Origin: Actinomycetota bacterium
GTDB taxonomy: Bacteria; Actinomycetota; Thermoleophilia; Solirubrobacterales; 70-9
Direction: 5' to 3'
Assembly: GCA_018268675.1 (NCBI GenBank)
Contig: JAFDWB010000094.1
Coordinates: forward strand, 62,001 to 126,000
DNA: 64,000 nucleotides
This document shows positions 25,725-33,239 of this stretch, in pieces (the first letter of the stretch is position 1; the number at the start of each line of letters is the position of its first letter). The notes under the pieces were generated by a model. The model searched no databases. It was not told the origin of the DNA and saw only the letters and a list, made by a program, of their open reading frames with translations. The position numbers and the translations under genes were made by a program.

Positions 25725-26365
25725 TGGAGAGCGCTTCCGTACCGCTTCCGCACGGTGGCGGGGGGCACACCGCCGAGGCCCACCACCATGGGCCGCCGGC
25801 CGCGAACCAGAGCTCGCGGATCGACCGCCAGACGCTCGGCATCTTCCTTTTCATCATCTCCGAGGTGATGCTGTTCGGCTCCTTCTTCGCCTCCTACTTC
25901 TTCCTCCGCGTCGTCGTCAACCCGGTCTCCTGGCCGCCGTACCCGTTCGAATTGCCGGTCGCCATCGCGGGGATGAACACGGCGATCCTGGTCTCCTCGA
26001 GCTTCACCATCCACTACGCGCTCGAGGCGATTCGCAAGGGCAACCGTCAGGGCATGAAACTCGGCCTGGTGCTGACCTGGATCCTCGGCCTGACCTTCCT
26101 CTTCGTCCAGATCAACGAGTACGTGCACCTCGGCTTCAGCGGCCGCACCGAGTCGTTCGGGACGATCTTCTACTCGCTGACCGGGCTGCACGGCGCCCAC
26201 GTCTTCATCGGGCTGATTCTGCTCTCGGCGGCGACCCTGCGCGCCTTCCGCGGTCACTTCTCCAAAGAGCCCGAGAAGCACCTCGGGGTCGAGGTGCCGG
26301 GCATCTACTGGCACTTCGTGGACATCATGTGGATCATCGTGTTCGCCACGGTGTACATCCTCTAG
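25724..26365 (+). CDS. ctaE: Cytochrome c oxidase subunit III
   Basis: A 213-residue membrane protein with five helices, the short form of subunit III. Recognisable segments are LGIFLFIISEVMLFGSFFASYF near residue 37, LTGLHGAHVFIGL near 150 and PGIYWHFVDIMWIIVFATVYIL at the end. The N-terminus is His-rich (HGGGGHTAEAHHHGP). It stabilises the catalytic core. Its ATG overlaps the preceding stop as TGATG. Confidence 0.94.
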   Translation: MESASVPLPHGGGGHTAEAHHHGPPAANQSSRIDRQTLGIFLFIISEVMLFGSFFASYFFLRVVVNPVSWPPYPFELPVAIAGMNTAILVSSSFTIHYALEAIRKGNRQGMKLGLVLTWILGLTFLFVQINEYVHLGFSGRTESFGTIFYSLTGLHGAHVFIGLILLSAATLRAFRGHFSKEPEKHLGVEVPGIYWHFVDIMWIIVFATVYIL

Positions 26366-26382
26366 TGCGGTACTAGCGCCCG

Positions 26383-26598
26383 TTGAACTTCAACGAGGCG
26401 GCGGTCTTCAAATGGGTGCTGATCGTCGGGGCGGCGGGCGCCTCCGTGATCGGCCTGACCCTGCTGACCCGCCCCCTCGTCGGCGCCCTCTGGGGCCTGG
26501 TCCTGGTGATCGCCGGCTGCGTCTACGGGTACCGGTGGACGCGCGAGTGGTGGCGTAACGCGAAAGACCGTCCCGACGGTCCGGGCGGCTCCGCCTGA
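26383..26598 (+). CDS. Small two-helix membrane protein of the oxidase operon
   Basis: A 71-residue protein with two hydrophobic helices (about residues 10-30 and 33-50) and a basic end YRWTREWWRNAKDRP. It follows ctaE by 17 bases. The start is TTG 26383, preceded by TACTAG and six bases, so it may have its own leaderless start. No family recognised; position suggests an accessory oxidase subunit. Confidence 0.6.
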   Translation: MNFNEAAVFKWVLIVGAAGASVIGLTLLTRPLVGALWGLVLVIAGCVYGYRWTREWWRNAKDRPDGPGGSA

Positions 26599-26660
26599 CG
26601 TCACACAATTGGCACCTTCTCTCGTTCGGACAATAGTTCCTGCGCCTTAGCTTCCGTCCT

Positions 26661-27029
26661 ATGGAGGCAACGACGGTAAGGCGAACGGAGATAGTCATGA
26701 CAGAGGGCTCTGAGGTTGGGCTCGCTGATTTCGCGGCGAGGATGGATGAACGCTTCGACAGGGTTGACGAAAAGCTCGACCGAGCTGACGAAAAGATGGT
26801 CGAGCGGCTTGATCGGGCCGAGGAAAGATCAGACGGGCGCTTTGCAAGGGTGGACGAAAGGTTTGTCGAGGTAAACCGGCGCCTCGGTTACCTCGACCAT
26901 GAGGTCGGGAGGGTGAACGACCGGGTCGACGATCTCGTCAAGGTGCTCATCGGCGGCCTCGTCGGGTTCACCGGAGCCATCCTGGCCGGCTTCGCGGCGA
27001 TCCTCGCTATGATCGCTACGCAGCTTTAG
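26661..27029 (+). CDS. Coiled-coil protein with C-terminal membrane anchor
   Basis: A 122-residue protein. Residues 20-90 form a charged heptad-like coiled coil with repeated units such as ERFDRVDEKLDRADEKM, and residues 93-120 form a membrane helix (GGLVGFTGAILAGFAAILAM). It resembles small tail-anchored coiled-coil proteins of unknown role. ATG 26661 follows TTAGCT closely; ATG 26697 is an alternative. Its 3' end overlaps the convergent membrane protein gene by 14 bases. Confidence 0.65.
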   Translation: MEATTVRRTEIVMTEGSEVGLADFAARMDERFDRVDEKLDRADEKMVERLDRAEERSDGRFARVDERFVEVNRRLGYLDHEVGRVNDRVDDLVKVLIGGLVGFTGAILAGFAAILAMIATQL

Positions 27030-27816
27030 GAAGGTCCTTAGGGCGTCGCGCGGGGACGCCGCCTGCCCACAGCTCGAGCGTCAGTAGGGTGAGCGCGACG
27101 GGGACGGTCGCGGGGGTAGTCTTGATCGCGAAGAAGAGGAGGTCCCAGGCGCAGCAGAGGGTGCCGGCGAGGATGGCGCCGCGGGCCTGGAGCCGGGGGT
27201 CGCGGGCCAGGAGGGCGCCGAGGACGGCGGCGATGAAGAGGTCGCCGAAGCCCATCAGCGCCCCGCCCCAGCTGACCAGCTGCAGCTTCGGCAGGTTGGC
27301 GGCGGGCGCGGCGGCGTTGAGGACCGAGTTCGGTTCCTGCAGCAGTTCGGTGAAGACGAGGTAGGCGTCGACCGCCGCCATCGCGTAGATGCCGAGCTTC
27401 ACCCAGCGGGCGGGCACCACGCAGACGAGCAGCCAGCCGAGGCTGACGCAGGCGAGGGCCGAGAGCGCCAGCGCGCACGACTGCCCGCCGAGCTCGCCCC
27501 TCGCCGCCCAGGCGACCGCGAAGAGGGGGATCGCAGCGAGCGCCAGCCACGGACGCGCCCCGTGCACGAGCCAACCGAGCGCGACCGCCGCCAGGGGCGG
27601 GACCGCGACCAGCGCCAGCCAGGTGAGGAACGTCGCCGAGGCCGAGTCGAGGGCGATGCCGCCGATCGCGACGACGATCGAGAGCGGCAGCACGAGCGCC
27701 CACCAGCGTCCCTGGAGACGGCCCAGCAGGGGGATCTCGACTGGGGCCCTGGGCACGGCCACCAGGACCCCCTGGACGAGGCTGAGGACTCCGATCGAGA
27801 GCCAGAACGGGAGCAC
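27016..27816 (-). CDS. Nine-helix membrane protein, possible presenilin-like aspartyl protease
   Basis: A 266-residue integral membrane protein that I read as nine helices. Helix 6 holds Asp150 (IYAMAAVDAYLVF), helix 7 holds GFGD (189-192), and helix 9 holds PVAL (239-242). This layout matches the YD / GxGD / PAL arrangement of presenilin and signal-peptide-peptidase intramembrane proteases, though helix 6 has VD instead of YD. If correct, it would cut transmembrane segments. The alternative is an unrelated polytopic protein with chance motifs. It starts at GTG 27816, 18 bases downstream of ctaA, so the two are probably co-transcribed. Confidence 0.5.
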   Translation of the reverse strand: MLPFWLSIGVLSLVQGVLVAVPRAPVEIPLLGRLQGRWWALVLPLSIVVAIGGIALDSASATFLTWLALVAVPPLAAVALGWLVHGARPWLALAAIPLFAVAWAARGELGGQSCALALSALACVSLGWLLVCVVPARWVKLGIYAMAAVDAYLVFTELLQEPNSVLNAAAPAANLPKLQLVSWGGALMGFGDLFIAAVLGALLARDPRLQARGAILAGTLCCAWDLLFFAIKTTPATVPVALTLLTLELWAGGVPARRPKDLPKAA

Positions 27817-27834
27817 GAAGGCGCTCCGCTTGGT

Positions 27835-28824
27835 TCAGGCCGGACCGGCGCCCGCGCCGGCGGGTTCCGTGGCCCGGTTCGCGCCCCCGCCGCTCGCCGC
27901 CGCCGTCCCGGACCGAGGCTCGAGCCGTCCCGCGGCGGCGATCGTCCACAGCATCGCCAGCCAGTTGAAGGTGGCAAGCGCGACGTGCACCCAGACGATC
28001 TCGGTCGGGAGTTCGAGTTCCCACTGCACGTAGCCGACGACGCCCTGCACCGCGAGCAGGATCAGCACCACGGTGAGCGGTTTCAGCGCCCGCCGGTCGC
28101 CACCGGGGCGGCGCAGGTAGAACCAGACGCCGATCGCGGCGAGGCCGTAGATCGTGGCCAGGATGGCGTGGCGCTGCACCACCCATTCCAGCGTGCGGGC
28201 GCCCTCGAAGGTGAAGCGCTGGACGAACTGCCCCTGGAACTCGCCGGCGTGTGGGCCTGAGCCGGTGGCGACGGTGCCCGCGAGGATCGTCAGCTGCCCG
28301 AGCGGGACCAGGCAGCGCACCGCCCAGACGCCCTTGCGGTCCCACGAGCGCCGGCGGTCCCAGGGCTCGTAGCGCGAGCACCACATCAGCGCGAAGCCCG
28401 CGTCGAGCAGCATCATCGAGAGGATGAAATGGCCCATCACGAGTTCCGGCCGCAGGTCGTACTTGACCACCAGGGCGCCGAGGATCGCCTGCGCGACCAC
28501 GCCGAGCGGGAGGAGGGCGCCGATCCACGCGAGGTGGCTGCGGAACGGGCGGCGGAAGAAGGCCAGGAGGCAGGCGGCGATCACCGCGATGCCGAGGAAT
28601 GCGGTGATGATCCGGTTGCTCATCTCGATCACCGCGTGCGTTTCGAGCGGTGGTACCGGCCCGCCGTAGCACTTGGGCCAATTCGGGCAGCCCAGACCCG
28701 AGTCGGTCAGGCGGACGGCGGCGCCGGTGAGCACGATCAGCGCCAGGCCGCCGAGGGCGATCGCCGTCACCTGGGCGTAGCGGTGCGGGGAGATCTCGAA
28801 ACGATTTCGAAGGCTCGCGAACAT
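27835..28824 (-). CDS. ctaA: Heme A synthase (COX15/CtaA family)
   Basis: A 329-residue membrane protein with eight helices. Family marks are TGAAVRLTDSGLGCPNWPKC near residue 33, the heme-binding histidines in EMSNRI and MGHFILSM regions, a second-half VQRHAILATIYG and VWVHVALATFNWL. It oxidises heme O to heme A for the aa3-type oxidase encoded nearby. The C-terminal tail is Gly/Ala-rich. It lies upstream of the presenilin-like gene on the minus strand. Confidence 0.93.
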   Translation of the reverse strand: MFASLRNRFEISPHRYAQVTAIALGGLALIVLTGAAVRLTDSGLGCPNWPKCYGGPVPPLETHAVIEMSNRIITAFLGIAVIAACLLAFFRRPFRSHLAWIGALLPLGVVAQAILGALVVKYDLRPELVMGHFILSMMLLDAGFALMWCSRYEPWDRRRSWDRKGVWAVRCLVPLGQLTILAGTVATGSGPHAGEFQGQFVQRFTFEGARTLEWVVQRHAILATIYGLAAIGVWFYLRRPGGDRRALKPLTVVLILLAVQGVVGYVQWELELPTEIVWVHVALATFNWLAMLWTIAAAGRLEPRSGTAAASGGGANRATEPAGAGAGPA

Positions 28825-28864
28825 ATTCAGATGGTGAACGTCGCGGCTCCTCGGCCGCCCACGC

Positions 28865-29560
28865 TCACTTGCCGCCGGATTTTTTGCCGGCGTTTTCGGC
28901 GAGGAATTCGGCCAGTTGTTTGAGTTCCGCCGGCGGGATTTTTTCGCCGAAGTTTTCCGGCATCACGCCCTTCGGGTAACCCGGGACGTTTCTGGCCTTG
29001 GCGTTGACGATGAATTCTTCGATCTGGGGGACCGACTTGCCCGGCAGGACTTCGTCCAGGTCGGGTCCGGTGGTGCCACCCGAGTTGGCGGCGGCGAAGG
29101 TGTGGCAACTGCCGCAGCCGTTGGTGGCGAAGACCTGGGCGCCGGGGCCGCCCGCGACTTCTGGCGGCTTCGCGCCCGGCACGCCCGCGTACTTGCCGAC
29201 GTAGGCGGCGATGTCGTTGAGGTCGGTGCCCTCGACGAGGTGGGGCGGCATGGTCGCCATTTCGTTGCCGTTGCCGGGGCGGGGGGTGTCCACCTGAGCT
29301 TCGACGATGCCTTCGATCGTGGCGGCGTCGAAACCGCCGGCTTCGCGCGCCGCGGCGAACGCGTCGTCGAGGTTCGGTCCCAGCGTGCCACTGGTGCCCG
29401 CCTGGGCAAGCGTGTGGCAGGTGCCGCATTTCGCCACGAACAGCTCGCGGCCGCGAGCGACGTCGGGGTTGGTGGTCCCGCACCCGGAAATCACGACGAC
29501 CATCGCGACCAGGGCCGCGATGGGGACGAGCAGGCGGATTGGCTTGGGGAGGTTCAGCAT
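28865..29560 (-). CDS. Diheme cytochrome c lipoprotein
   Basis: A 231-residue exported protein with a lipobox (VVVISGC near residue 27) and two class I cytochrome c domains: CGTCH near residue 45 and CGSCH near residue 150. Met ligands are likely in MATMPPHL and KGVMPENF. It should sit outside the membrane and carry electrons to the oxidase, which needs a c-type donor for its CuA site. Lys/Glu codons lean to AAA/GAA. It is 40 bases upstream of ctaA. Confidence 0.9.
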   Translation of the reverse strand: MLNLPKPIRLLVPIAALVAMVVVISGCGTTNPDVARGRELFVAKCGTCHTLAQAGTSGTLGPNLDDAFAAAREAGGFDAATIEGIVEAQVDTPRPGNGNEMATMPPHLVEGTDLNDIAAYVGKYAGVPGAKPPEVAGGPGAQVFATNGCGSCHTFAAANSGGTTGPDLDEVLPGKSVPQIEEFIVNAKARNVPGYPKGVMPENFGEKIPPAELKQLAEFLAENAGKKSGGK

Positions 29561-29683
29561 GCTGCCGAGGCGCCGCGGAGTCTATATGTCGAGGCACCCG
29601 CGACGACGTTTGCCGGCCGCCGAAAGCAGGGTACATTTGCATCGAATCGCACTATCTGGGAATCTGGTCACGAGGAGGTAGAG

Positions 29684-30106
29684 ATGCAGGTCAGGGATGG
29701 CATGTCGGACGTCTCGGTGACGGTGGGCCCTGCGCACACGCTGCGACAGGCGGCGGTCGCGATGGTCGAGCGCAACGTCGGCGCCGCCCTGGTGATCGAC
29801 GACGCGGCGCCGACGCCTGGGATCGTCACCGAGCGCGACCTGCTGCTCTCGATCGGCGCGGGCGAGGACCCCGACGCCGAGCCGGTCGCCGGCCACATGA
29901 CCGAGTCCGTGATCGCCGCCTCCCCGGACTGGAGCCTCGAGCACGCCGCCGCCGAGATGTCGCGCCGCGGCGTCCGCCACCTGGTCGTCTTCGAGGCCGG
30001 CGAGGTCGTCGGCATCCTCTCGATGCGCGACATCGTCCGCGTCTGGACCTCGGCGGGGGCCACGAGCGAAATGCCCTTGCCGAGCACCGCCGCGGGCGCC
30101 GGCTGA
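29684..30106 (+). CDS. CBS-domain protein
   Basis: A 140-residue protein with two CBS domains (NVGAALVIDDAAPTPGIVTERDLL and GVRHLVVFEAGEVVGILSMRDIV). It is a signal-transduction type protein that may sense adenylates. GAGGAGG at 29672-29678 is a strong ribosome site six to twelve bases before ATG 29684. It stands alone between the cytochrome c gene and the second oxidase-like cluster. Confidence 0.85.
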   Translation: MQVRDGMSDVSVTVGPAHTLRQAAVAMVERNVGAALVIDDAAPTPGIVTERDLLLSIGAGEDPDAEPVAGHMTESVIAASPDWSLEHAAAEMSRRGVRHLVVFEAGEVVGILSMRDIVRVWTSAGATSEMPLPSTAAGAG

Positions 30107-30164
30107 GGCCCGTCGCCGGCGCGGGCCCGGCCTCCCGTGGGAGCCCCGTCCTCCAGCGGGCGTC

Positions 30165-30479
30165 TCAGCCCTGGGGACGGCTCGAGGAGGGGCGGGACTC
30201 GAGGTAGATCTGCTCGACCGGCAGGGTGGCCGGAGGGACGTCCTGGCGGCGGGGCAGGCTGAAGTAGCTGCGCACCGAGCTCTTGACGATCGCGCGGAAG
30301 GCGAAGAGCAGCACGATGATCCCGAGGTAGGACCAGATGAAGGCGGAGAAGACGAAGCCGTTGGCGTAGATCCCGGCCACGGCCGCGGTCGCGCCGATCG
30401 CGAAGAAGGCCGGGCCCCACGAGGGACGCGGCGTCTGGATCGTCTCGCCGGCCTGCGGGATGTGGCGGCGCTCGCTCAT
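30165..30479 (-). CDS. Cytochrome c oxidase subunit IV-like membrane protein
   Basis: A 104-residue protein with two helices (about residues 24-42 and 45-62; AFFAIGATAAVAGIYANGF and AFIWSYLGIIVLLFAF). It has the layout of the small actinobacterial oxidase subunit IV (CtaF). It is the last gene of the minus-strand cluster with ctaB and the ligand-free oxidase paralogues. Its ATG overlaps the stop of the 38-residue membrane peptide. Confidence 0.6.
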   Translation of the reverse strand: MSERRHIPQAGETIQTPRPSWGPAFFAIGATAAVAGIYANGFVFSAFIWSYLGIIVLLFAFRAIVKSSVRSYFSLPRRQDVPPATLPVEQIYLESRPSSSRPQG

Positions 30480-30592
30480 CCGTGGGCGATGTAGAGGAGC
30501 GCGACGATGAAGCAGAGCGCGAAGACCATCGCGGCAAACCCGCCGGCGACCAGGCCGGCGGTCATGTTCCTGCGTGCGGTCTCGCGATCCAC
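30476..30592 (-). CDS. 38-residue single-helix membrane peptide
   Basis: A short frame from GTG 30592 (MDRETARRNMTAG...) with one long hydrophobic helix (about residues 12-35, LVAGGFAAMVFALCFIVALL) and a short YIAHG end. The stop overlaps the next gene start (GGATGA), which strongly supports translation. Similar mini-subunits are common in oxidase operons; no specific family recognised. Confidence 0.6.
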   Translation of the reverse strand: MDRETARRNMTAGLVAGGFAAMVFALCFIVALLYIAHG

Positions 30593-30628
30593 AGGCGGAT
30601 TTCTATCAGTCCCGGCGGTCCGAAGCCT

Positions 30629-31543
30629 CTATACGTGCGCCGCGATCGCCATCGAGACGAACAGCAGGGCCAGGTAGAGCAGCGAGAAGAGGTAGGTGCG
30701 GAGGGCCCAGCGGCGGTCCTTGGTGCGCAGGAGCATGTAGGAGAAGCCGATGAAGGCGGCGCCGAGGACCATCGAGGGGACCAGGTAGGCGGCGCCGAGG
30801 CCGCCGGCGCAGAAGGGCAGCTGGGTCACGGCGTAGAGGAGGACCGTGTACAGCATGATCTGCCGCCGCGTCTCGTCCTCGCCGGCGACCACCGGCAACA
30901 TCGGGATCCGTGCCGCTTCGTAGTCCTCCTTCATCAGCAGCGAGAGGGCCCAGAAGTGCGGCGGGGTCCAGAAGAAGACGATTGCGAAGAGGTAGAAGGC
31001 CATGCCGCTGAGGCCCCCCGTGACGGCCGCCCAGGCGACCAATGGCGGGACCGCCCCGGCGGCGCCGCCGATCACGATGTTCTGCGGGGTCGAGCGCTTC
31101 AGCCACAGCGTGTAGACGAAGACGTAGCCGAACAGGCCGGAGAGCGAGAGCGCCGCGGCCGGCAGGTTCACCTGGGTCGCCAGCAGCAGGAAGGAGAGGG
31201 CGCCGAGGATGCAGCCGAAGCCGATCGCGGCGCCGGGGGAGACGCGGCCCGAGGCGACCGGGCGGTCCGCGGTCCGCTTCATCGTGCGGTCGATGTCACG
31301 GTCGACCGCGTGGTTGATCGCCCCCGCGCCGCCCGCCGAGAGAGCCCCGCCGAGGCAGGTCAGGAGGATCAGCTGCACCGACGGGCTGCCGGCCACGTAC
31401 ATGGTGGTCACGGTCGTCAGGAGCAGCAGCGACTGGACCGTCGGCTTGGTCAGCGTGACGTAGTCGCGGATGACGGTCAGCGCGCGAGGGGCCGCGGCGG
31501 CCGCCGGGGAAGGCGCGGTCTGCGCGCCGGCTCCGGGTTGCAT
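30629..31543 (-). CDS. ctaB: Protoheme IX farnesyltransferase
   Basis: UbiA-family prenyltransferase of 304 residues that makes heme O from protoheme. The first Asp-rich motif is NHAVDRDIDRTMKRTADRP (near residue 90), the second region is KRSTPQNIVIGGAAGAVPP, and the HFWALSLLMKEDYEAARIPM segment is typical of CyoE/CtaB. It has about nine helices. It serves the functional oxidase (with ctaA), although it is placed in the cluster with the ligand-free paralogues, eight bases after the subunit I paralogue. Confidence 0.93.
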   Translation of the reverse strand: MQPGAGAQTAPSPAAAAAPRALTVIRDYVTLTKPTVQSLLLLTTVTTMYVAGSPSVQLILLTCLGGALSAGGAGAINHAVDRDIDRTMKRTADRPVASGRVSPGAAIGFGCILGALSFLLLATQVNLPAAALSLSGLFGYVFVYTLWLKRSTPQNIVIGGAAGAVPPLVAWAAVTGGLSGMAFYLFAIVFFWTPPHFWALSLLMKEDYEAARIPMLPVVAGEDETRRQIMLYTVLLYAVTQLPFCAGGLGAAYLVPSMVLGAAFIGFSYMLLRTKDRRWALRTYLFSLLYLALLFVSMAIAAHV

Positions 31544-31550
31544 ATGCCCG

Positions 31551-33239
31551 TCAGGCTACCGGCTGCGACTCACGAGCCGCGCGCTGCTCGACCTCGCGGG
31601 CGCGCTCGGCGATCGCCGCGCGGATGTCGCGCAACGGCCGCGCACTGCGGACGTCGGGTTGGACGTCGAAGTTGTGGACCGGCGGTGGCGAGATCGCGAA
31701 CCACTCGAGCGTGTCGCCGCCCCAGGGGTCGTGGCCGGCGCGGGCGCCGCCCTTCACGCTCGCCACCGCGTTGATCAGGATCAGCACCACGCCGACGAAG
31801 AGGATCAGCACCCCGATCGAGGCGAGCATGTTGTAGAAGTTCACGCCGGTGTGGTTGAAGAACTTGTAGGCGTCGACCACCTGGCCCTCTTCCCAGCCCG
31901 CCAGCGCCATCGGCACGAAGGCGACCAGGGTGCCGACCGCGGTGATCCAGAAGGAGAGCCGTCCTAGCTGTTCGCCCATCGCCCGGCCGGTGATCTTCGG
32001 GAACCAGTAGTGGAGCGCGGCGATCCCGCCGAACACCGCGCCGCCGATCAGCGCGAAGCTGGTCGCCGCGGTCGAGTCGGTGGTGCCTTTGAGGTAGAAG
32101 GCGGCGCCGACCAGCGACTGCTGCATCTCCGCCGCGAGGCCCAGCGAGATCGACACGAGCGCGCCGATCGCGAACAGCACCGGCGTCCGCATCCGCAGCG
32201 CGCCGCCGTTCAGGGTCGCGATCAGGTTGAAGAAGACGAGCCCGATCGGCACGATCAGGGCGAGCGCCATCAGCATGCCGAAGTACTTCCAGCCGATGCC
32301 GATCGGGGCCGTGTACATGTTCTGCAGGTAGGCGAGCGTGCCGATCACCGCGATCGCCACGATCGAGCCCATCACCGCGTTGCGGTTGAACAGCTCGTTG
32401 CCGGAGAAGACGGCGAAGATTTCGGCCACCGCGGCGAAGGCGAAGATCAGCACCAGCATGTAGGCGCCGGAGTAGAAGATCCAGGTGAGGTGCTGCCAGA
32501 GGATCGGCGCGCCGCCGGCGCCGTTGATGAAGAAGGTGCCGTCGTAGTTGCGGTCGACCATCAGCATCGTGAAGGCGGCGAGCAGGATGGGGCCGATGAA
32601 GAGCATCAGCCAGGAGCCGACCGCGGCGGTCCAGGCGAAGATCGGGGCGCGGCGCCAGGCCATCCCCGGGGCGCGGTCGACCCGGAGGGTGGTGGAGAGG
32701 TCGACCGCGATCAGGACGAAGCCGAGCGTCGCGAAGCCGCAGGCCGTGAGCCAGGCGTCGACCCCGTTGTTGCCGAGGTAGGCGAGCTCGGAGAGCGGCG
32801 GCAGCGGGTTGACGCCGGCCTCCGAGGGGGTCCAGAGGAAGCCCGCGTAGAGGACGATCGAGCCCATCACCCAGAGCGCCGCCCCGATCTGGCTCAGCCG
32901 CGGCAGTGCCGTGCCCCGCGCCCCCACCTGCAGCGGCGCGACGTAGAGGAAGATCCCCATGATCAGCGGCAGGGCGAAGAAGAAGATCGAGGTCGCCCCG
33001 TAGAACGAAAGCACCCGGTTGAAGGTGACCGGTTCCATGAAGGTGTTCTCCGGGATCGCCAGCTGCAGCCGCATCAGCAGCAGCTCGAGCGCGGCGAGGA
33101 AGAGGAAGCCGCCGCTGCCGACCATGAGGATCTTGGCGACGTCCTTGTGGTCGGCGCTCGTGACCAGGTCGCCCCAGGCGTAGCGGCTCCGGCGCGGGAA
33201 GCCGTCGACGGCGATCTCAGGACGGGGCTGCTCGCTCAT
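31551..33239 (-). CDS. Heme-copper oxidase subunit I paralogue lacking all metal ligands
   Basis: A 562-residue, uninterrupted homologue of subunit I: TSADHKDVAKILM start, FYVAPLQVGA-like second helix region (IFLYVAPLQVGARGTALPRL), HYWFPKITGRAMGEQLGRLSFW and the C-terminal DPWGGDTLEWFAISPPPVHNF all align with the intact paralogue at 22933. Every redox ligand is changed: heme a His to Tyr80, first CuB His lost at Ser257-Gly258, CuB His pair to Gln306-Asn307, heme a3 and heme a His to Ala392 and Ser394. The K-channel Lys is Val335. It cannot bind hemes or CuB in the known way. The stop-start overlap with the subunit II paralogue shows co-expression. Role unknown: scaffold, ion path or assembly partner are all possible. 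Confidence 0.85.
   Translation of the reverse strand: MSEQPRPEIAVDGFPRRSRYAWGDLVTSADHKDVAKILMVGSGGFLFLAALELLLMRLQLAIPENTFMEPVTFNRVLSFYGATSIFFFALPLIMGIFLYVAPLQVGARGTALPRLSQIGAALWVMGSIVLYAGFLWTPSEAGVNPLPPLSELAYLGNNGVDAWLTACGFATLGFVLIAVDLSTTLRVDRAPGMAWRRAPIFAWTAAVGSWLMLFIGPILLAAFTMLMVDRNYDGTFFINGAGGAPILWQHLTWIFYSGAYMLVLIFAFAAVAEIFAVFSGNELFNRNAVMGSIVAIAVIGTLAYLQNMYTAPIGIGWKYFGMLMALALIVPIGLVFFNLIATLNGGALRMRTPVLFAIGALVSISLGLAAEMQQSLVGAAFYLKGTTDSTAATSFALIGGAVFGGIAALHYWFPKITGRAMGEQLGRLSFWITAVGTLVAFVPMALAGWEEGQVVDAYKFFNHTGVNFYNMLASIGVLILFVGVVLILINAVASVKGGARAGHDPWGGDTLEWFAISPPPVHNFDVQPDVRSARPLRDIRAAIAERAREVEQRAARESQPVA

Noticed and set aside
31551-33239. Idea that the second subunit I is a pseudogene
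   Set aside because: No stop or frame break over 562 codons, conserved loops and ending, and overlap with a similarly changed subunit II. Decay would not hit just the ligands.
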